A stretch of DNA of 64,000 bases, from the NCBI GenBank assembly GCA_017467585.1, contig JAFUSR010000003.1, positions 1-64,000 of the forward strand, given 5' to 3'. The stretch is from Clostridia bacterium. GTDB lineage: Bacteria > Bacillota > Clostridia > Christensenellales > UBA1242. The notes under the pieces are model-generated. The model was not told the origin of the DNA. It made no database searches and worked only from the letters and a program-made list of their open reading frames with translations. Positions 1 to 8,204 of the stretch are shown here, one piece after another (the first letter of the stretch is position 1; every line of letters starts with the position of its first letter). The position numbers and the translations under genes were made by a program.

Positions 1-2
1 AA

Positions 3-491
3 AAATCGTCAAACAAACTGTCAGAAGACATAAAAACATTGCTTAGAAAGCAAATGATTGAAGAGGGAGAAAAACTTATCTACCCACAAAGACAACAAGA
101 ATGGCAGAACTATGTTAATTCAGAAGAAGAATTCGGAGATGACTATTTAAAATATTGCACATTTGCACTTATAAAAGAAATTGAAACATCTGATAATTCT
201 AATTCAGCAACAGATTTGTTTTATAGAATGTTGCCAGATTTGGGGTATTTAGATTTTAATGTTTTATATAGCGTTGCAAAATTCTCAAAACAAGGTCCAG
301 CCTTTATGAGAAAAGTTGTTTTCAGCACCCCATATTATGTTGACCAAATAACAAGCCTCACTCAGGAGTCACCAGAAGATATCAAAAAGGCACAAGAGTT
401 GACTCGCACAATTCAAGAAAGGTTAGAAACAATTGAAGAACAAAACTCACAATTTGAATATGAACTTATGATAAATAAGATGAGTGACTAA
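3..491 (+). CDS. C-terminal part of an unknown protein (5' end outside window)
   Basis: The reading frame is open to the left edge, so the gene starts before the window; about 162 residues are visible. A TTG at 39 could be read as a start but has no ribosome binding site, so a partial gene is more likely. The visible part is hydrophilic, Glu/Gln-rich and mostly helical in look, with a C-terminal stretch (about the last 35 residues) likely to form a coiled coil. No membrane segment, signal peptide or known motif is seen. It ends just before a strong terminator. I do not recognise the family. Confidence 0.6.
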   Translation, partial: KSSNKLSEDIKTLLRKQMIEEGEKLIYPQRQQEWQNYVNSEEEFGDDYLKYCTFALIKEIETSDNSNSATDLFYRMLPDLGYLDFNVLYSVAKFSKQGPAFMRKVVFSTPYYVDQITSLTQESPEDIKKAQELTRTIQERLETIEEQNSQFEYELMINKMSD

Positions 492-492
492 C

Positions 493-524
493 AAAAAATC
501 TAGCATGCATGCTAGATTTTTTTT
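493..524. terminator. Rho-independent terminator, perfect palindrome
   Basis: A run of A, then the self-complementary core TCTAGCATGCATGCTAGA, then a run of T directly after the stop codon. Palindromic throughout, so the hairpin loop must come from its centre; could act in both directions. Confidence 0.85.
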
Positions 525-543
525 ATTTTGCCATTAATTTTTA

Positions 544-574
544 TTGCTCTAACAACGTGGTTTTATGTTATACT
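544..574 (+). promoter_or_regulatory. SigmaA-type promoter of the patatin-like gene
   Basis: TTGCTC at 544-549 and TATACT at 569-574 with a 19-nt spacer, followed by an AGGAG ribosome binding site and the ATG at 592. The spacer is slightly long, so the -35 assignment is tentative. Confidence 0.5.
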
Positions 575-591
575 AAATTAGGAGCAATATA

Positions 592-1437
592 ATGAAGGAA
601 AAACCTATCAAAATTTCAAAAAAACTGAAACTCGGTCTTGCGCTGTCTGGCGGAGGCGGACTTGGAGTTGCACACATCGGCGCAATAAAAGCATTTGAGG
701 AGCTTGGTGTTTCTTTTGATTATGTTGCAGGAACAAGTGCTGGCAGCATGGTTGGTGCACTATATGCAAGTGGCATGTCGAGCGAACAAATGTTAGAAAT
801 TGCTGAGAATTTAAAAGTTAGTGACATACGTTCGAGCATGTTCATTTTAAAACCTAGTTCTGCAGAAACAATAGAAAAATTGATGAACAAATTGTTTGGC
901 AAAGAACTTGTTTTTAGCGAACTTAAAAAGCCACTGACCATTGTTTCAACCGACATGAAAACAGGAAGAGAAATTCATTTAAATTCAGGCAGTGTTGCAA
1001 AGGCAGTTTCGGCAAGTTGCGCCGTGCCTGGAATTTTTAAGCCAGTTATTTACAACGACATGCATTTGGTTGATGGCGGACTAAAAAACAATCTTCCAAC
1101 CGATGTTGTAAGGCAGATGGGTGCCAATGTTGTTATTGCGGTTGAACTTAATTTCAGCCGTGGATTTGGAACTGAAAAGCTAGGAATGTTGGATATTTTA
1201 AAGAGTTCTGTCGGAATAATGATGGAAAGTAGTGTGGAATCTAAATTAGCACTTGCCGACATCGTTATTCAGCCCGACATGCGTGCTTTTGCAAAAACCA
1301 ACCTAAAAAGGTTGGAAGAGCGAATCGACTTGGGTTATCAAAGTGTTATGGCAAGCAAGAGTGAACTTTTAGAGATTTTTTCGTCGAAACCAGATAAACA
1401 AAAGGTGAAATATGCAAAGAAAATACAGAATAAGTAA
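592..1437 (+). CDS. Patatin-like phospholipase, RssA/YchK type
   Basis: A 281-residue protein with the full patatin signature: oxyanion-hole glycine run GGGGLG near residue 20-25, nucleophile elbow GTSAG (Ser near residue 50) and the catalytic Asp in DGG (near residue 162). The Ser-Asp dyad being intact, it is likely an active serine lipase or acyl hydrolase of the bacterial NTE/RssA group; the natural lipid substrate cannot be told. No signal peptide or membrane segment, so cytosolic. The ATG has an AGGAG site 8 nt upstream. Its 3' end overlaps the next gene by 26 nt, so the two are co-transcribed. Confidence 0.9.
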   Translation: MKEKPIKISKKLKLGLALSGGGGLGVAHIGAIKAFEELGVSFDYVAGTSAGSMVGALYASGMSSEQMLEIAENLKVSDIRSSMFILKPSSAETIEKLMNKLFGKELVFSELKKPLTIVSTDMKTGREIHLNSGSVAKAVSASCAVPGIFKPVIYNDMHLVDGGLKNNLPTDVVRQMGANVVIAVELNFSRGFGTEKLGMLDILKSSVGIMMESSVESKLALADIVIQPDMRAFAKTNLKRLEERIDLGYQSVMASKSELLEIFSSKPDKQKVKYAKKIQNK

Positions 1438-2869
1438 ACAGGGTTTAATGTATAGATTAATCGCGCTTGTTGTTATTGGTGTTTTGCTGGGAGTAAGCTG
1501 CATTTTTTCTGCTCAAATAGAATCGGCCCTCGGCATAGGCAAATCAGCTAGCAGCGGAAACCAGGTGAGCGTTTCAAAGCTTGAAGATGACAACTTTGTT
1601 GTTCACTACATAAATGTTGACCAAGCAGATTGCACATTTATTGAACTTCCTGATGGAACAAACATGGTAATTGATGCTGGAGACCTAGGAACAAGAAAAG
1701 ATGTTGTTAATTATATTCAAGCGGTTTTGGGTGAGGGAAACAACAAAATTAATCATTTGGTTTTGACTCATAGCGACCAAGACCACATTGGTGGCGCTGG
1801 TGGATCTGACCCAGATTCAGAGGTTGGTGCAGGGCTGTTTTATAATTTTGAAATAGAGAATATTTATCGTCCATTTGCAATTGCAGGAAACACTGAACAC
1901 GATGCTTTAAACGATTTGGCAGAGGATGCTGCAGACCCATTTGTGCCATATGCTTATGACGAACTTGGCAACTTTTATTTAGACATGTTAGATGAATCTA
2001 ATTATGGCACAAGAATTGCAGAAAACGCACTAAAATTGCCAAGAGTTAAGTCAACAACCTACAAAAATGTTGTAAGGCTTATGTATGAAGAAACATTTAA
2101 CGGAAACCCTTCTAACATTTTTGTTAACTACGAGGGACTTACCATAAATAGCAGAGACTCACATCATCCATATTCAATCAAGTGGTATGCTCCATTAACT
2201 GTTGAAGACAATGGTGACGATTTGGTTGAAATTCCAAACACTCTTCGAACAAAAGGTTATGTCACAAAGGGTTACACAGTTCCGGCTAAAACAGGAAAAA
2301 ACGCTGGCAAATATATGTCAACTCAACTTGGAACCGGAAAGAACGCAATCAGTCCAGTGATAAAACTTGAATATTTAGGCAAAAAGTTTGTGTTTACTGG
2401 TGATATCTATGAGGTGGCGGAAAGAGATGTTGCTCAGCACCTATCTTCAATTGAGAAAACAGAGTTATCTAACGTAACTGTTTATCAAGCCGGCCACCAT
2501 GGCGCAAAAAACAGCAGCACGGCAGAGTTTTTGGAAATAATAAATCCAACCTGGACGGTTGTTAGCTGTGGGCTTAACAACAGCTATAATCACCCAAACC
2601 CTGAATTCTTGGCGCGAATTGATGCGCTTGACCACACCGTTTCAGACTATTTGCTTAGAACGGATCTAAATGGAAACATAATTTTTGGGGTTTCAGACAC
2701 CGGACAAGTTGACTATAACCTAAACACAAAAGTAGAAAAGAAGGGCTTTGAAATTGAGTGGTGGCACATAGCAGTTGGAATTTTTGTTGTGTCTGGCGCA
2801 CTGATATTTGGAATTCAAATTAAATTTGTTGATGCAAACAAAAGGCGAAAAAATAACAGAAAAACATAA
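1412..2869 (+). CDS. Membrane-anchored ComEC/Rec2-type metallo-beta-lactamase-fold protein
   Basis: A 485-residue protein with an N-terminal membrane anchor (residues about 12-32), an extracytoplasmic metallo-beta-lactamase fold, and a second hydrophobic segment near residues 450-470 followed by a basic tail. The metal-binding motif HSDQDHIGG (near residue 120) and the later GHHG motif typical of ComEC C-terminal domains are present, so hydrolase activity, probably on nucleic acid, is plausible. Start chosen at the ATG preceded by AAAGGTG; it overlaps the patatin-like gene. The comEC gene at 58983 lacks this domain, so this protein may supply it in trans (inference). Between the metal motifs is a family-specific insertion of about 150 residues. 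Confidence 0.85.
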   Translation: MQRKYRISKQGLMYRLIALVVIGVLLGVSCIFSAQIESALGIGKSASSGNQVSVSKLEDDNFVVHYINVDQADCTFIELPDGTNMVIDAGDLGTRKDVVNYIQAVLGEGNNKINHLVLTHSDQDHIGGAGGSDPDSEVGAGLFYNFEIENIYRPFAIAGNTEHDALNDLAEDAADPFVPYAYDELGNFYLDMLDESNYGTRIAENALKLPRVKSTTYKNVVRLMYEETFNGNPSNIFVNYEGLTINSRDSHHPYSIKWYAPLTVEDNGDDLVEIPNTLRTKGYVTKGYTVPAKTGKNAGKYMSTQLGTGKNAISPVIKLEYLGKKFVFTGDIYEVAERDVAQHLSSIEKTELSNVTVYQAGHHGAKNSSTAEFLEIINPTWTVVSCGLNNSYNHPNPEFLARIDALDHTVSDYLLRTDLNGNIIFGVSDTGQVDYNLNTKVEKKGFEIEWWHIAVGIFVVSGALIFGIQIKFVDANKRRKNNRKT

Positions 2870-2875
2870 AATAAG

Positions 2876-2905
2876 TTGTTTTTTAAATTGTGCTAGTTAT
2901 ATAAT
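2876..2905 (+). promoter_or_regulatory. SigmaA-type promoter
   Basis: TTGTTT at 2876-2881, 18-nt spacer, TATAAT at 2900-2905, upstream of the AGGAGG site and ATG at 2925. Confidence 0.6.
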
Positions 2906-2924
2906 AAAAACAGGAGGAAAAACT

Positions 2925-3410
2925 ATGGCAAAAAAATCTAAAAAAGTTTCAATCGGAGTAGACAAACTTATTTATGGCTGCGCTGCAGTTTTAGGCCTTG
3001 TAGCATTGTTTTTAATCTTTGCGCCAGCTGCTCACATGGAATATGGACTGCTCGGTGGAACATTTAGCGGCACAGAACTTGTGTTTGGCTTAGAAGATTC
3101 ATTTGTATTTTCATTTATGAACTTCTTAACATACTTATTGCTTGTTGCTGGACTTGTTCTTGTTGTGTTGAGATTGTGCGGAGTTGTTAAAGGAAAATTA
3201 TTTGACTTGCTTGCAGCATGCTTGTTAATCGCAGCAGGTGTATTATTCTTCCTTGTGGCTACTTTATCTGTTCCAGTTAAAGATAGTTTAACAGCAACAG
3301 TAAAGGCAAACGGAACAATAAATTTGCTTGTGGGACCAATCTTGGCTGGCATTTTCAGCTTGCTTGGTGGTGCAGCAGTTCTTTGCTATTCACTTCTTGG
3401 CAGAAAATAA
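2925..3410 (+). CDS. Small four-helix membrane protein, unknown
   Basis: A 161-residue protein with a short basic N-terminus (KKSKKVS) and four hydrophobic segments (about residues 17-37, 58-82, 93-113 and 134-156), with the last one followed by a GRK tail. The start is fixed by AGGAGG 7 nt before the ATG; an in-frame upstream ATG at 2808 lies inside the preceding gene and lacks a site. It has its own promoter and a terminator, so it is a single-gene unit. No family recognised. Confidence 0.75.
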   Translation: MAKKSKKVSIGVDKLIYGCAAVLGLVALFLIFAPAAHMEYGLLGGTFSGTELVFGLEDSFVFSFMNFLTYLLLVAGLVLVVLRLCGVVKGKLFDLLAACLLIAAGVLFFLVATLSVPVKDSLTATVKANGTINLLVGPILAGIFSLLGGAAVLCYSLLGRK

Positions 3411-3421
3411 AACATAACAAA

Positions 3422-3452
3422 TAAAAACCACGGAACTTCCGTGGTTTTTTTG
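3422..3452. terminator. Bidirectional Rho-independent terminator
   Basis: Stem AACCACGG / CCGTGGTT with A run before and T run after; serves the plus-strand membrane protein and the convergent tmk. Confidence 0.85.
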
Positions 3453-3453
3453 T

Positions 3454-4086
3454 TTAATATTTTTTATGTCTGCTAATAAATTCTGCTTGTATTATTCTTT
3501 CAATTTGTTCTGGCGACTGACTTGCGTCAATCACAACAACACGATTAGGATTGTCTTTAGCTATGGTTAGATATCCATTTCGAACGCTGTCGTGATACTG
3601 CTTGTCTTTTTGTTCAATTCTGTCTAAGTTTTTAAGTGCTTCGTCTTTAGACTTTCGGTTCATTCCTTCTTCATAAGGCAGGTCAAGCAAAAATGTGACA
3701 TCAGGAACAGCCCCAGAAATTGCAAAATTGGTTATGGTTTTTATGTCTTCAATTCGCAGGTTTCCAGCATATCCTTGATATGTGTAAGACGAGTCATAAT
3801 ATCTGTCGAGAACAACAACTTTACCTTGGTCGAGTGCTGGTTTAACAACGTCTTCAATAAGTTTGTTTCTGCTTGCCGAAAACAGAAGAAATTCTGTTTT
3901 TGGCGAAAGATTATCTTTGCTATGAAGCAAAATGTTTCGAATTTCTTCACCAACTGGTGTTCCACCAGGTTCGCGCGTGCAGATGTATTCATGATTATTA
4001 TTTTCTAAATATTTGATAAAGCGTTTAATTTGTGTGCTTTTTCCGCAGCCTTCGCCGCCCTCAAAGCTAACTAAAAATCCCTTCAT
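3454..4086 (-). CDS. tmk: Thymidylate kinase
   Basis: A 210-residue protein that phosphorylates dTMP to dTDP. The P-loop GGEGCGKST is at residues 10-18, REPGGT at about 39-44 and the DRY motif (DRYYDSSYTYQGY) near residue 93, all standard for bacterial Tmk; length is normal. ATG preceded by GAGGAGA. In many Firmicutes tmk sits next to holB; here it stands alone, more than 42 kb from holB, with its own promoter and a shared terminator. Confidence 0.97.
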   Translation of the reverse strand: MKGFLVSFEGGEGCGKSTQIKRFIKYLENNNHEYICTREPGGTPVGEEIRNILLHSKDNLSPKTEFLLFSASRNKLIEDVVKPALDQGKVVVLDRYYDSSYTYQGYAGNLRIEDIKTITNFAISGAVPDVTFLLDLPYEEGMNRKSKDEALKNLDRIEQKDKQYHDSVRNGYLTIAKDNPNRVVVIDASQSPEQIERIIQAEFISRHKKY

Positions 4087-4103
4087 ATTGTTCTCCTCGA
4101 TTT

Positions 4104-4109
4104 ATTATA
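4104..4109 (-). promoter_or_regulatory. Extended -10 box of tmk
   Basis: On the minus strand TATAAT preceded by TGG (an extended -10, TGn); the -35 region (TTCTTT, 18-nt spacing) is weak. Confidence 0.55.
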
Positions 4110-4164
4110 CCATAGTCATGTAGCATAAAAGAAATAAATTCAACATGTTTTTCAAAAATGGATA

Positions 4165-4193
4165 TTGATTTATACATTAATTGATGATAGAAT
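4165..4193 (+). promoter_or_regulatory. SigmaA-type promoter
   Basis: TTGATT at 4165-4170, 17-nt spacer, TAGAAT at 4188-4193. Expected transcript start near 4200, giving a leader of only about 9 nt before the ATG at 4209. A minimal ORF ATG-GAA-TAA lies at 4198-4206. Confidence 0.7.
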
Positions 4194-4208
4194 GTCTATG
4201 GAATAATT

Positions 4209-5156
4209 ATGGCAAAAACACTAAAAGATTTAATGAACCAAAATTATGCAATCGACACATGTGGAACAAATAGTCTCATTTTGAAAAAATCTGACTATGC
4301 ATATAAAATCACACGTGAATTTTCGGTTGAAGAGGCTCGAGAGGCCATGAAAGAAATAAATTATCTGTCAGAAAGTCATGTGGCAATTCCACGTGTGTTT
4401 AGCGTTGAAGAAGTTGCGTTTGCAAATAATTCAGATTTCAACAATGCAATAAGTCGGGTTCTTTCAATGCCTGGCAGAAAGGCTAATTGGCAGGCCCTTG
4501 GTGACATCGCTAGTCACGACATAAACAAAAACCCATATATTTTACCAATGCTTCAAAGTCAGTATGTAGAAGGAATTAATTTGTTTAGCGACAAAAGACT
4601 TCGAGGAATTGAATTAATAAACAAAAACAAGTGCTTTCAAAATTGTGAGCAGCTGCATCCTAAAATAATGGCCATGTTAAAAGAGAGCCTAGTTCCAAAT
4701 CTTGAATTATTGGAAGAAATGAGTAACAGCGAAATCTACAAATTCTTAAAAGACGGCTTTGTAATTTTAAATTCTGGCAAATCGATTGATAACTTAACTT
4801 GTGAAAATTTTATTTATGGCAAAGTTGATGGAGTTAAGGCAATTTATTATATTGACATTGGTGGTCTTGAGGCAATGTCAAGCAGAGACGATTTTGGTGA
4901 AAAAAATTTGTTCAGGTTTACTGTTGACAACATGTGCAAAATGATTTATGTTAACACAATTGCTGATTTGGGAGACTTAAGACCTCGTCAAACAAGAATT
5001 TTAAACAGAATTTCCGAAACAGTTAAAACCTTTTTAGCTCAAAACGTTCAAAGTCAAGAGCAATTTGATGAATATATGAGAGGAAGCAATTATTTAAAAA
5101 AGTTGAGAACAAGTTTAATGAATGAGCCTGATCAAAGTCAAATTCAACCAAATTAA
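4209..5156 (+). CDS. Unknown protein with protein-kinase/APH-like fold signature, possibly a pseudokinase
   Basis: A 315-residue soluble protein that I cannot assign to a named family. Its order of motifs resembles a kinase or aminoglycoside-phosphotransferase fold: a beta-strand Lys (YAYKI, Lys33), a helix with a Glu 16 residues on (MKEINYL, Glu49), a catalytic-loop-like NLTCENFIY (residues 196-204) and DIG (217-219) in place of DFG. If aligned this way the metal-binding Asn201 and Asp217 are kept but the catalytic Asp of HRD is Asn196 and the His is Ile. The C-terminal 60 residues are helical and charged. No Shine-Dalgarno site; the leader is very short. Fold call is inference from motif order. 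Confidence 0.7.
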   Translation: MAKTLKDLMNQNYAIDTCGTNSLILKKSDYAYKITREFSVEEAREAMKEINYLSESHVAIPRVFSVEEVAFANNSDFNNAISRVLSMPGRKANWQALGDIASHDINKNPYILPMLQSQYVEGINLFSDKRLRGIELINKNKCFQNCEQLHPKIMAMLKESLVPNLELLEEMSNSEIYKFLKDGFVILNSGKSIDNLTCENFIYGKVDGVKAIYYIDIGGLEAMSSRDDFGEKNLFRFTVDNMCKMIYVNTIADLGDLRPRQTRILNRISETVKTFLAQNVQSQEQFDEYMRGSNYLKKLRTSLMNEPDQSQIQPN

Positions 5157-5180
5157 CGCTGATCTAGTCAGCGTTTTTTA
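5155..5180 (+). terminator. Rho-independent terminator
   Basis: Stem AACGCTGA / TCAGCGTT followed by T run, beginning in the stop codon. Confidence 0.8.
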
Positions 5181-5199
5181 TTAAAAATTTTTAACTTAG

Positions 5200-5229
5200 T
5201 TTACAACAACAGTTGTGTTATGCTATTAT
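5200..5229 (+). promoter_or_regulatory. SigmaA-type promoter of the CofE-like gene
   Basis: TTTACA at 5200-5205, 18-nt spacer, TATTAT at 5224-5229; leader of about 26 nt with AAAGGAGA before the ATG at 5262. The -35 box overlaps a small inverted repeat (ACAACAGTTGT). Confidence 0.65.
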
Positions 5230-5261
5230 TGTTATGGAATTTTTTGTTAAAGGAGAAAATT

Positions 5262-6458
5262 ATGCGCGCATTTGGCACATGTTGTTATGGTGTTAGAACA
5301 CCAGTTATTAAAAGCGGAGACAATCTTGCACAAATTGTTGTTGACTCTGTTTTAGAGGTTGCAAAACAAAGACAAATTGAACTCAAAGATAGAGACATTG
5401 TTGCAATAACCGAAGCTGTTGTTGGAATCTCTCAAGGAAACTACGCAACAACTGATCAAATTGGCAAGGATGTTGAAAAAAAGTTTGGTGGCAAAGAACA
5501 TTTGGGAGTTGTGTTTCCAACACCAGTAAGCAGAAATAGATTTTCGCTTATTCTAGAAGGTATTGCAAAAGGTGCAAAAAAAATCACCCTTCAGTTTGCT
5601 TACCCTGCAGATGAAGTCGGCAATGAACTTTTTGATGAGGAACTTCTTTATAAATATCATATTGACCCATGGGGCCAAATTTTAACCGAAGAAGAATATA
5701 ATAAATATTTTGGAAAAGAACTTCACATCTTTACCGGTGTTAACTACGTTAAATATTTTAGAGAATTAATTGAAGCACAGGGTGCAGAAGCAGAAATCAT
5801 TTTCTCTAACAATCCACTAAGCATTTTGAATTATACAAAAAATGTTGTTGTTGCAAACATCCATAAACGCGAGCGAACAAAAAAGCTGCTTGTCGAAGCT
5901 GGTGCTAAATTAGTTTTTAAAACAGATGAAATTTTGAGAAAAAGTATTGATGGAAGTGGATATAACTCAAAATATGGATTGCTTGGTTCAAACAAGGCAA
6001 CCGACCACAAAATGAAACTCTTCCCAGAGCATGGCGACAAAGTTGTTAACGAGGTTCAGAAAATGCTTAAAAAGGCCACTGGCAAAAACCTTGAGGTTTT
6101 GGTTTATGGCGATGGCGCATTTAAAGACCCAGTTGGCGGCATTTGGGAACTTGCAGACCCAGTTGTGAGTCCTGCTCACACAAAGGGCTTGGAAGGAACT
6201 CCAAATGAGCTTAAACTTAAATTTATTGCCGATAACACTCTTTCTGAATATAAGGGCGAAGAACTTGTTAACAAAATGAAAGAACAAATCAAAAACAAGT
6301 CTAGCAATCTTAAAGGAACAAATGCAACACTTGGAACAACCCCAAGAAGATACACCGACCTTATTGGTTCGCTATGCGATTTAACCTCTGGAAGCGGTGA
6401 CAAGGGAACACCAGTTGTTCTCATCACTGGTTATTTCGATAACTACGCAACAGAATAG
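5262..6458 (+). CDS. Coenzyme F420-0:L-glutamate ligase (CofE/COG1478) family protein
   Basis: A 398-residue protein whose N-terminal part (TPVIKSGDNL ... LKDRDIVAITEAVVGISQG) matches the F420 ligase family, which in archaea and actinobacteria adds gamma-linked glutamates to F420. It is longer than CofE (about 250 residues). No other F420 biosynthesis gene is visible, so the real substrate is probably another amino-acid ligation target; this is open. The start is fixed by AAAGGAGA; an upstream in-frame ATG at 5220 lies before it without a site. It is followed after 20 nt by an FAD oxidoreductase, likely the same operon. Confidence 0.8.
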   Translation: MRAFGTCCYGVRTPVIKSGDNLAQIVVDSVLEVAKQRQIELKDRDIVAITEAVVGISQGNYATTDQIGKDVEKKFGGKEHLGVVFPTPVSRNRFSLILEGIAKGAKKITLQFAYPADEVGNELFDEELLYKYHIDPWGQILTEEEYNKYFGKELHIFTGVNYVKYFRELIEAQGAEAEIIFSNNPLSILNYTKNVVVANIHKRERTKKLLVEAGAKLVFKTDEILRKSIDGSGYNSKYGLLGSNKATDHKMKLFPEHGDKVVNEVQKMLKKATGKNLEVLVYGDGAFKDPVGGIWELADPVVSPAHTKGLEGTPNELKLKFIADNTLSEYKGEELVNKMKEQIKNKSSNLKGTNATLGTTPRRYTDLIGSLCDLTSGSGDKGTPVVLITGYFDNYATE

Positions 6459-6478
6459 GCTGATTTTAGGAGTTTGCT

Positions 6479-7900
6479 ATGGCTACAAAAAAATATGATT
6501 GCATAATTGTTGGGGCAGGCCCAACGGGCATTTATTCTGCCTATGAATTTATGAAAAAGAGTCCAAAATCACATATATTGGTTGTGGACAAGGGGCATGA
6601 TATATATAATCGCAGATGCCCAATTTTAATGAAAAAACTAACAAAGTGTCCTTCAAATAAAGATGGTCACATTGGTTGCCAACCAAGTTGTTCAATAACA
6701 ACTGGTTTTGGTGGAAGCGGTGCATACTCTGATGGGAAATTTAACATTACCTCTGAATTTGGAGGTTGGATGTGTGACTATCTTCCAGAAGACGAGGTGT
6801 TGGACCTTATTAACTATGTTGACCAAATCAATTTGTCCCATGGTGCCCCTAACATAATAACAGATCCATATACACAAAAGGCTTTCGAAATAGAGAAGAG
6901 GGGCATGGCAGTTGGTTTAAAACTGCTGCACAGCAGGGTTAGACACCTCGGAACAGAAGTTAACCTAAAAGTTTTAGAATCTATTTATGAAGAAATGAAA
7001 AATAAAATAGATTTCATGTTTAAAACCGCTGTTAAAGATGTCTTAATTGAAAATCAAACTGTTAAGGGCATCATCCTTGAAAATGGTGAAGAAATAGTTG
7101 CCGATTATGTTATTCTTGGCGTAGGCCGAAATGGCTCTGAATGGCTGGCTAACGTTTTGTCTAAGCATGGTGTTGAATTTGAAAACAACCGTGTTGATTT
7201 AGGGGTTAGAGTAGAAACAAACAACATTATCATGGAAGAAATAAACAAAAATCTTTATGAAGGAAAGTTTATTTTTAACACAAGTGTTGGTTCAAGAGTT
7301 AGAACGTTTTGTTCAAACCCAAGTGGCCATGTTGTTGTAGAAAATCATCATGGCGTTGCGCTTTGCAATGGTCACTCATATAACGATTCAAGTCTTGGCA
7401 GCGACAACACAAACTTTGCGCTTCTTGTTAGCCAAACTTTTGACAAACCATTTAACGACCCAAATGAATATGCACTTGAACTCAGCAAACTCGCAAACAA
7501 ACTTGCTAATGGTGGAGTCATTGTTCAAAAATATGGCGACATAAAAAAAGGTCGCAGATCAACACAAAAGAGAATAGACGAAGGATTTGTCAGACCAACG
7601 CTAAAAGAGGCTGTGCCTGGCGATTTAGGGCTTGTTTTGCCTTATAATTTTATGAAATCATTAATTGAAATGATAGAGGCATTAGATCATGTTACTCCAG
7701 GAATTGCCAGCGAACACACACTTCTTTATGGAATTGAAGCAAAGTTTTATAGCGACAGACCAATTGTAACAAAAGAGTTTGAAACCAAAATTAAAAATCT
7801 TTATGTTGGTGGCGATGGGGCAGGCATAACTCGTGGGCTTGCTCAGGCCAGTGCAAACGGTGTAAAAATTGCACGCACAATAATTAAAAAACTAAATTAA
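6479..7900 (+). CDS. FAD-dependent oxidoreductase (COG2509-like)
   Basis: A 473-residue flavoprotein. The Rossmann FAD-binding motif VGAGPTG is at residues 11-17; a Cys-rich stretch (RRCP, KCPSNKDGHIGCQPSC, about 47-73) follows, and the C-terminal GGDGAGITRGLAQA closes the FAD site. This pattern fits the uncharacterised COG2509 FAD-dependent dehydrogenases; the electron donor and acceptor are unknown. The Cys cluster could bind metal or form disulfides (inference). Site TTAGGAG 7 nt before the ATG, and co-transcribed with the CofE-like gene. Cytosolic, no signal peptide. Confidence 0.85.
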   Translation: MATKKYDCIIVGAGPTGIYSAYEFMKKSPKSHILVVDKGHDIYNRRCPILMKKLTKCPSNKDGHIGCQPSCSITTGFGGSGAYSDGKFNITSEFGGWMCDYLPEDEVLDLINYVDQINLSHGAPNIITDPYTQKAFEIEKRGMAVGLKLLHSRVRHLGTEVNLKVLESIYEEMKNKIDFMFKTAVKDVLIENQTVKGIILENGEEIVADYVILGVGRNGSEWLANVLSKHGVEFENNRVDLGVRVETNNIIMEEINKNLYEGKFIFNTSVGSRVRTFCSNPSGHVVVENHHGVALCNGHSYNDSSLGSDNTNFALLVSQTFDKPFNDPNEYALELSKLANKLANGGVIVQKYGDIKKGRRSTQKRIDEGFVRPTLKEAVPGDLGLVLPYNFMKSLIEMIEALDHVTPGIASEHTLLYGIEAKFYSDRPIVTKEFETKIKNLYVGGDGAGITRGLAQASANGVKIARTIIKKLN

Positions 7901-7904
7901 AACA

Positions 7905-7940
7905 AAAAGACATCACAGTTTCTTGTGATGTTTTTCTTTT
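7905..7940 (+). terminator. Rho-independent terminator
   Basis: Stem ACATCACA / TGTGATGT with a T-rich tail. Confidence 0.85.
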
Positions 7941-7951
7941 GCCGCAAACAA

Positions 7952-7980
7952 TTGCAAAATAAAGGTTTACGTGTTATAAT
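7952..7980 (+). promoter_or_regulatory. SigmaA-type promoter of tRNA-Arg
   Basis: TTGCAA at 7952-7957, exact 17-nt spacer, consensus TATAAT at 7975-7980; transcript start expected near 7987, 7 nt before the mature tRNA. Confidence 0.8.
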
Positions 7981-7993
7981 CGAATAGAAATTT

Positions 7994-8070
7994 GTGGATA
8001 TAGCTCAGTTGGATAGAGCGGTCGCCTCCTAAGCGACAGGCCGGCAGTTCGAATCTGCCTATTCACACCA
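7994..8070 (+). tRNA. tRNA-Arg, anticodon CCT
   Basis: A 77-nt cloverleaf: acceptor GTGGATA / TATTCAC (one G-T pair), D-arm with AGCTCAGTTGGATAGAGC, anticodon stem GTCGC / GCGAC around loop CTCCTAA (CCT, reads AGG), T-arm GGCAG / CTGCC with TTCGAAT. The CCA end is encoded. Own promoter and terminator. Confidence 0.97.
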
Positions 8071-8071
8071 G

Positions 8072-8100
8072 AAAACAGATTGAAAAATCTGTTTTTTTAT
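8072..8100 (+). terminator. Rho-independent terminator of tRNA-Arg
   Basis: AAAACAGATT, short loop, AATCTGTTTT and T run, directly after the CCA end. Confidence 0.85.
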
Positions 8101-8144
8101 TGAAATATAATTTATTTGTTGTGCTGCAAAAATTAAAAGGCATA

Positions 8145-8173
8145 TAGACAACATTGTTTTTTTGTGATATAAT
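8145..8173 (+). promoter_or_regulatory. SigmaA-type promoter of the hydrolase-like pair
   Basis: TAGACA at 8145-8150, 17-nt spacer, TATAAT at 8168-8173, then a GAGG site before the ATG at 8205. Confidence 0.65.
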
Positions 8174-8204
8174 TCTACATAGAAAACTCTAAGTGAGGCG
8201 AGAT

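Noticed and set aside
4198-4206. Minimal ORF ATG-GAA-TAA as a regulatory leader
   Set aside because: It lies at the edge of the predicted transcript start and two codons are too few to judge; probably chance.
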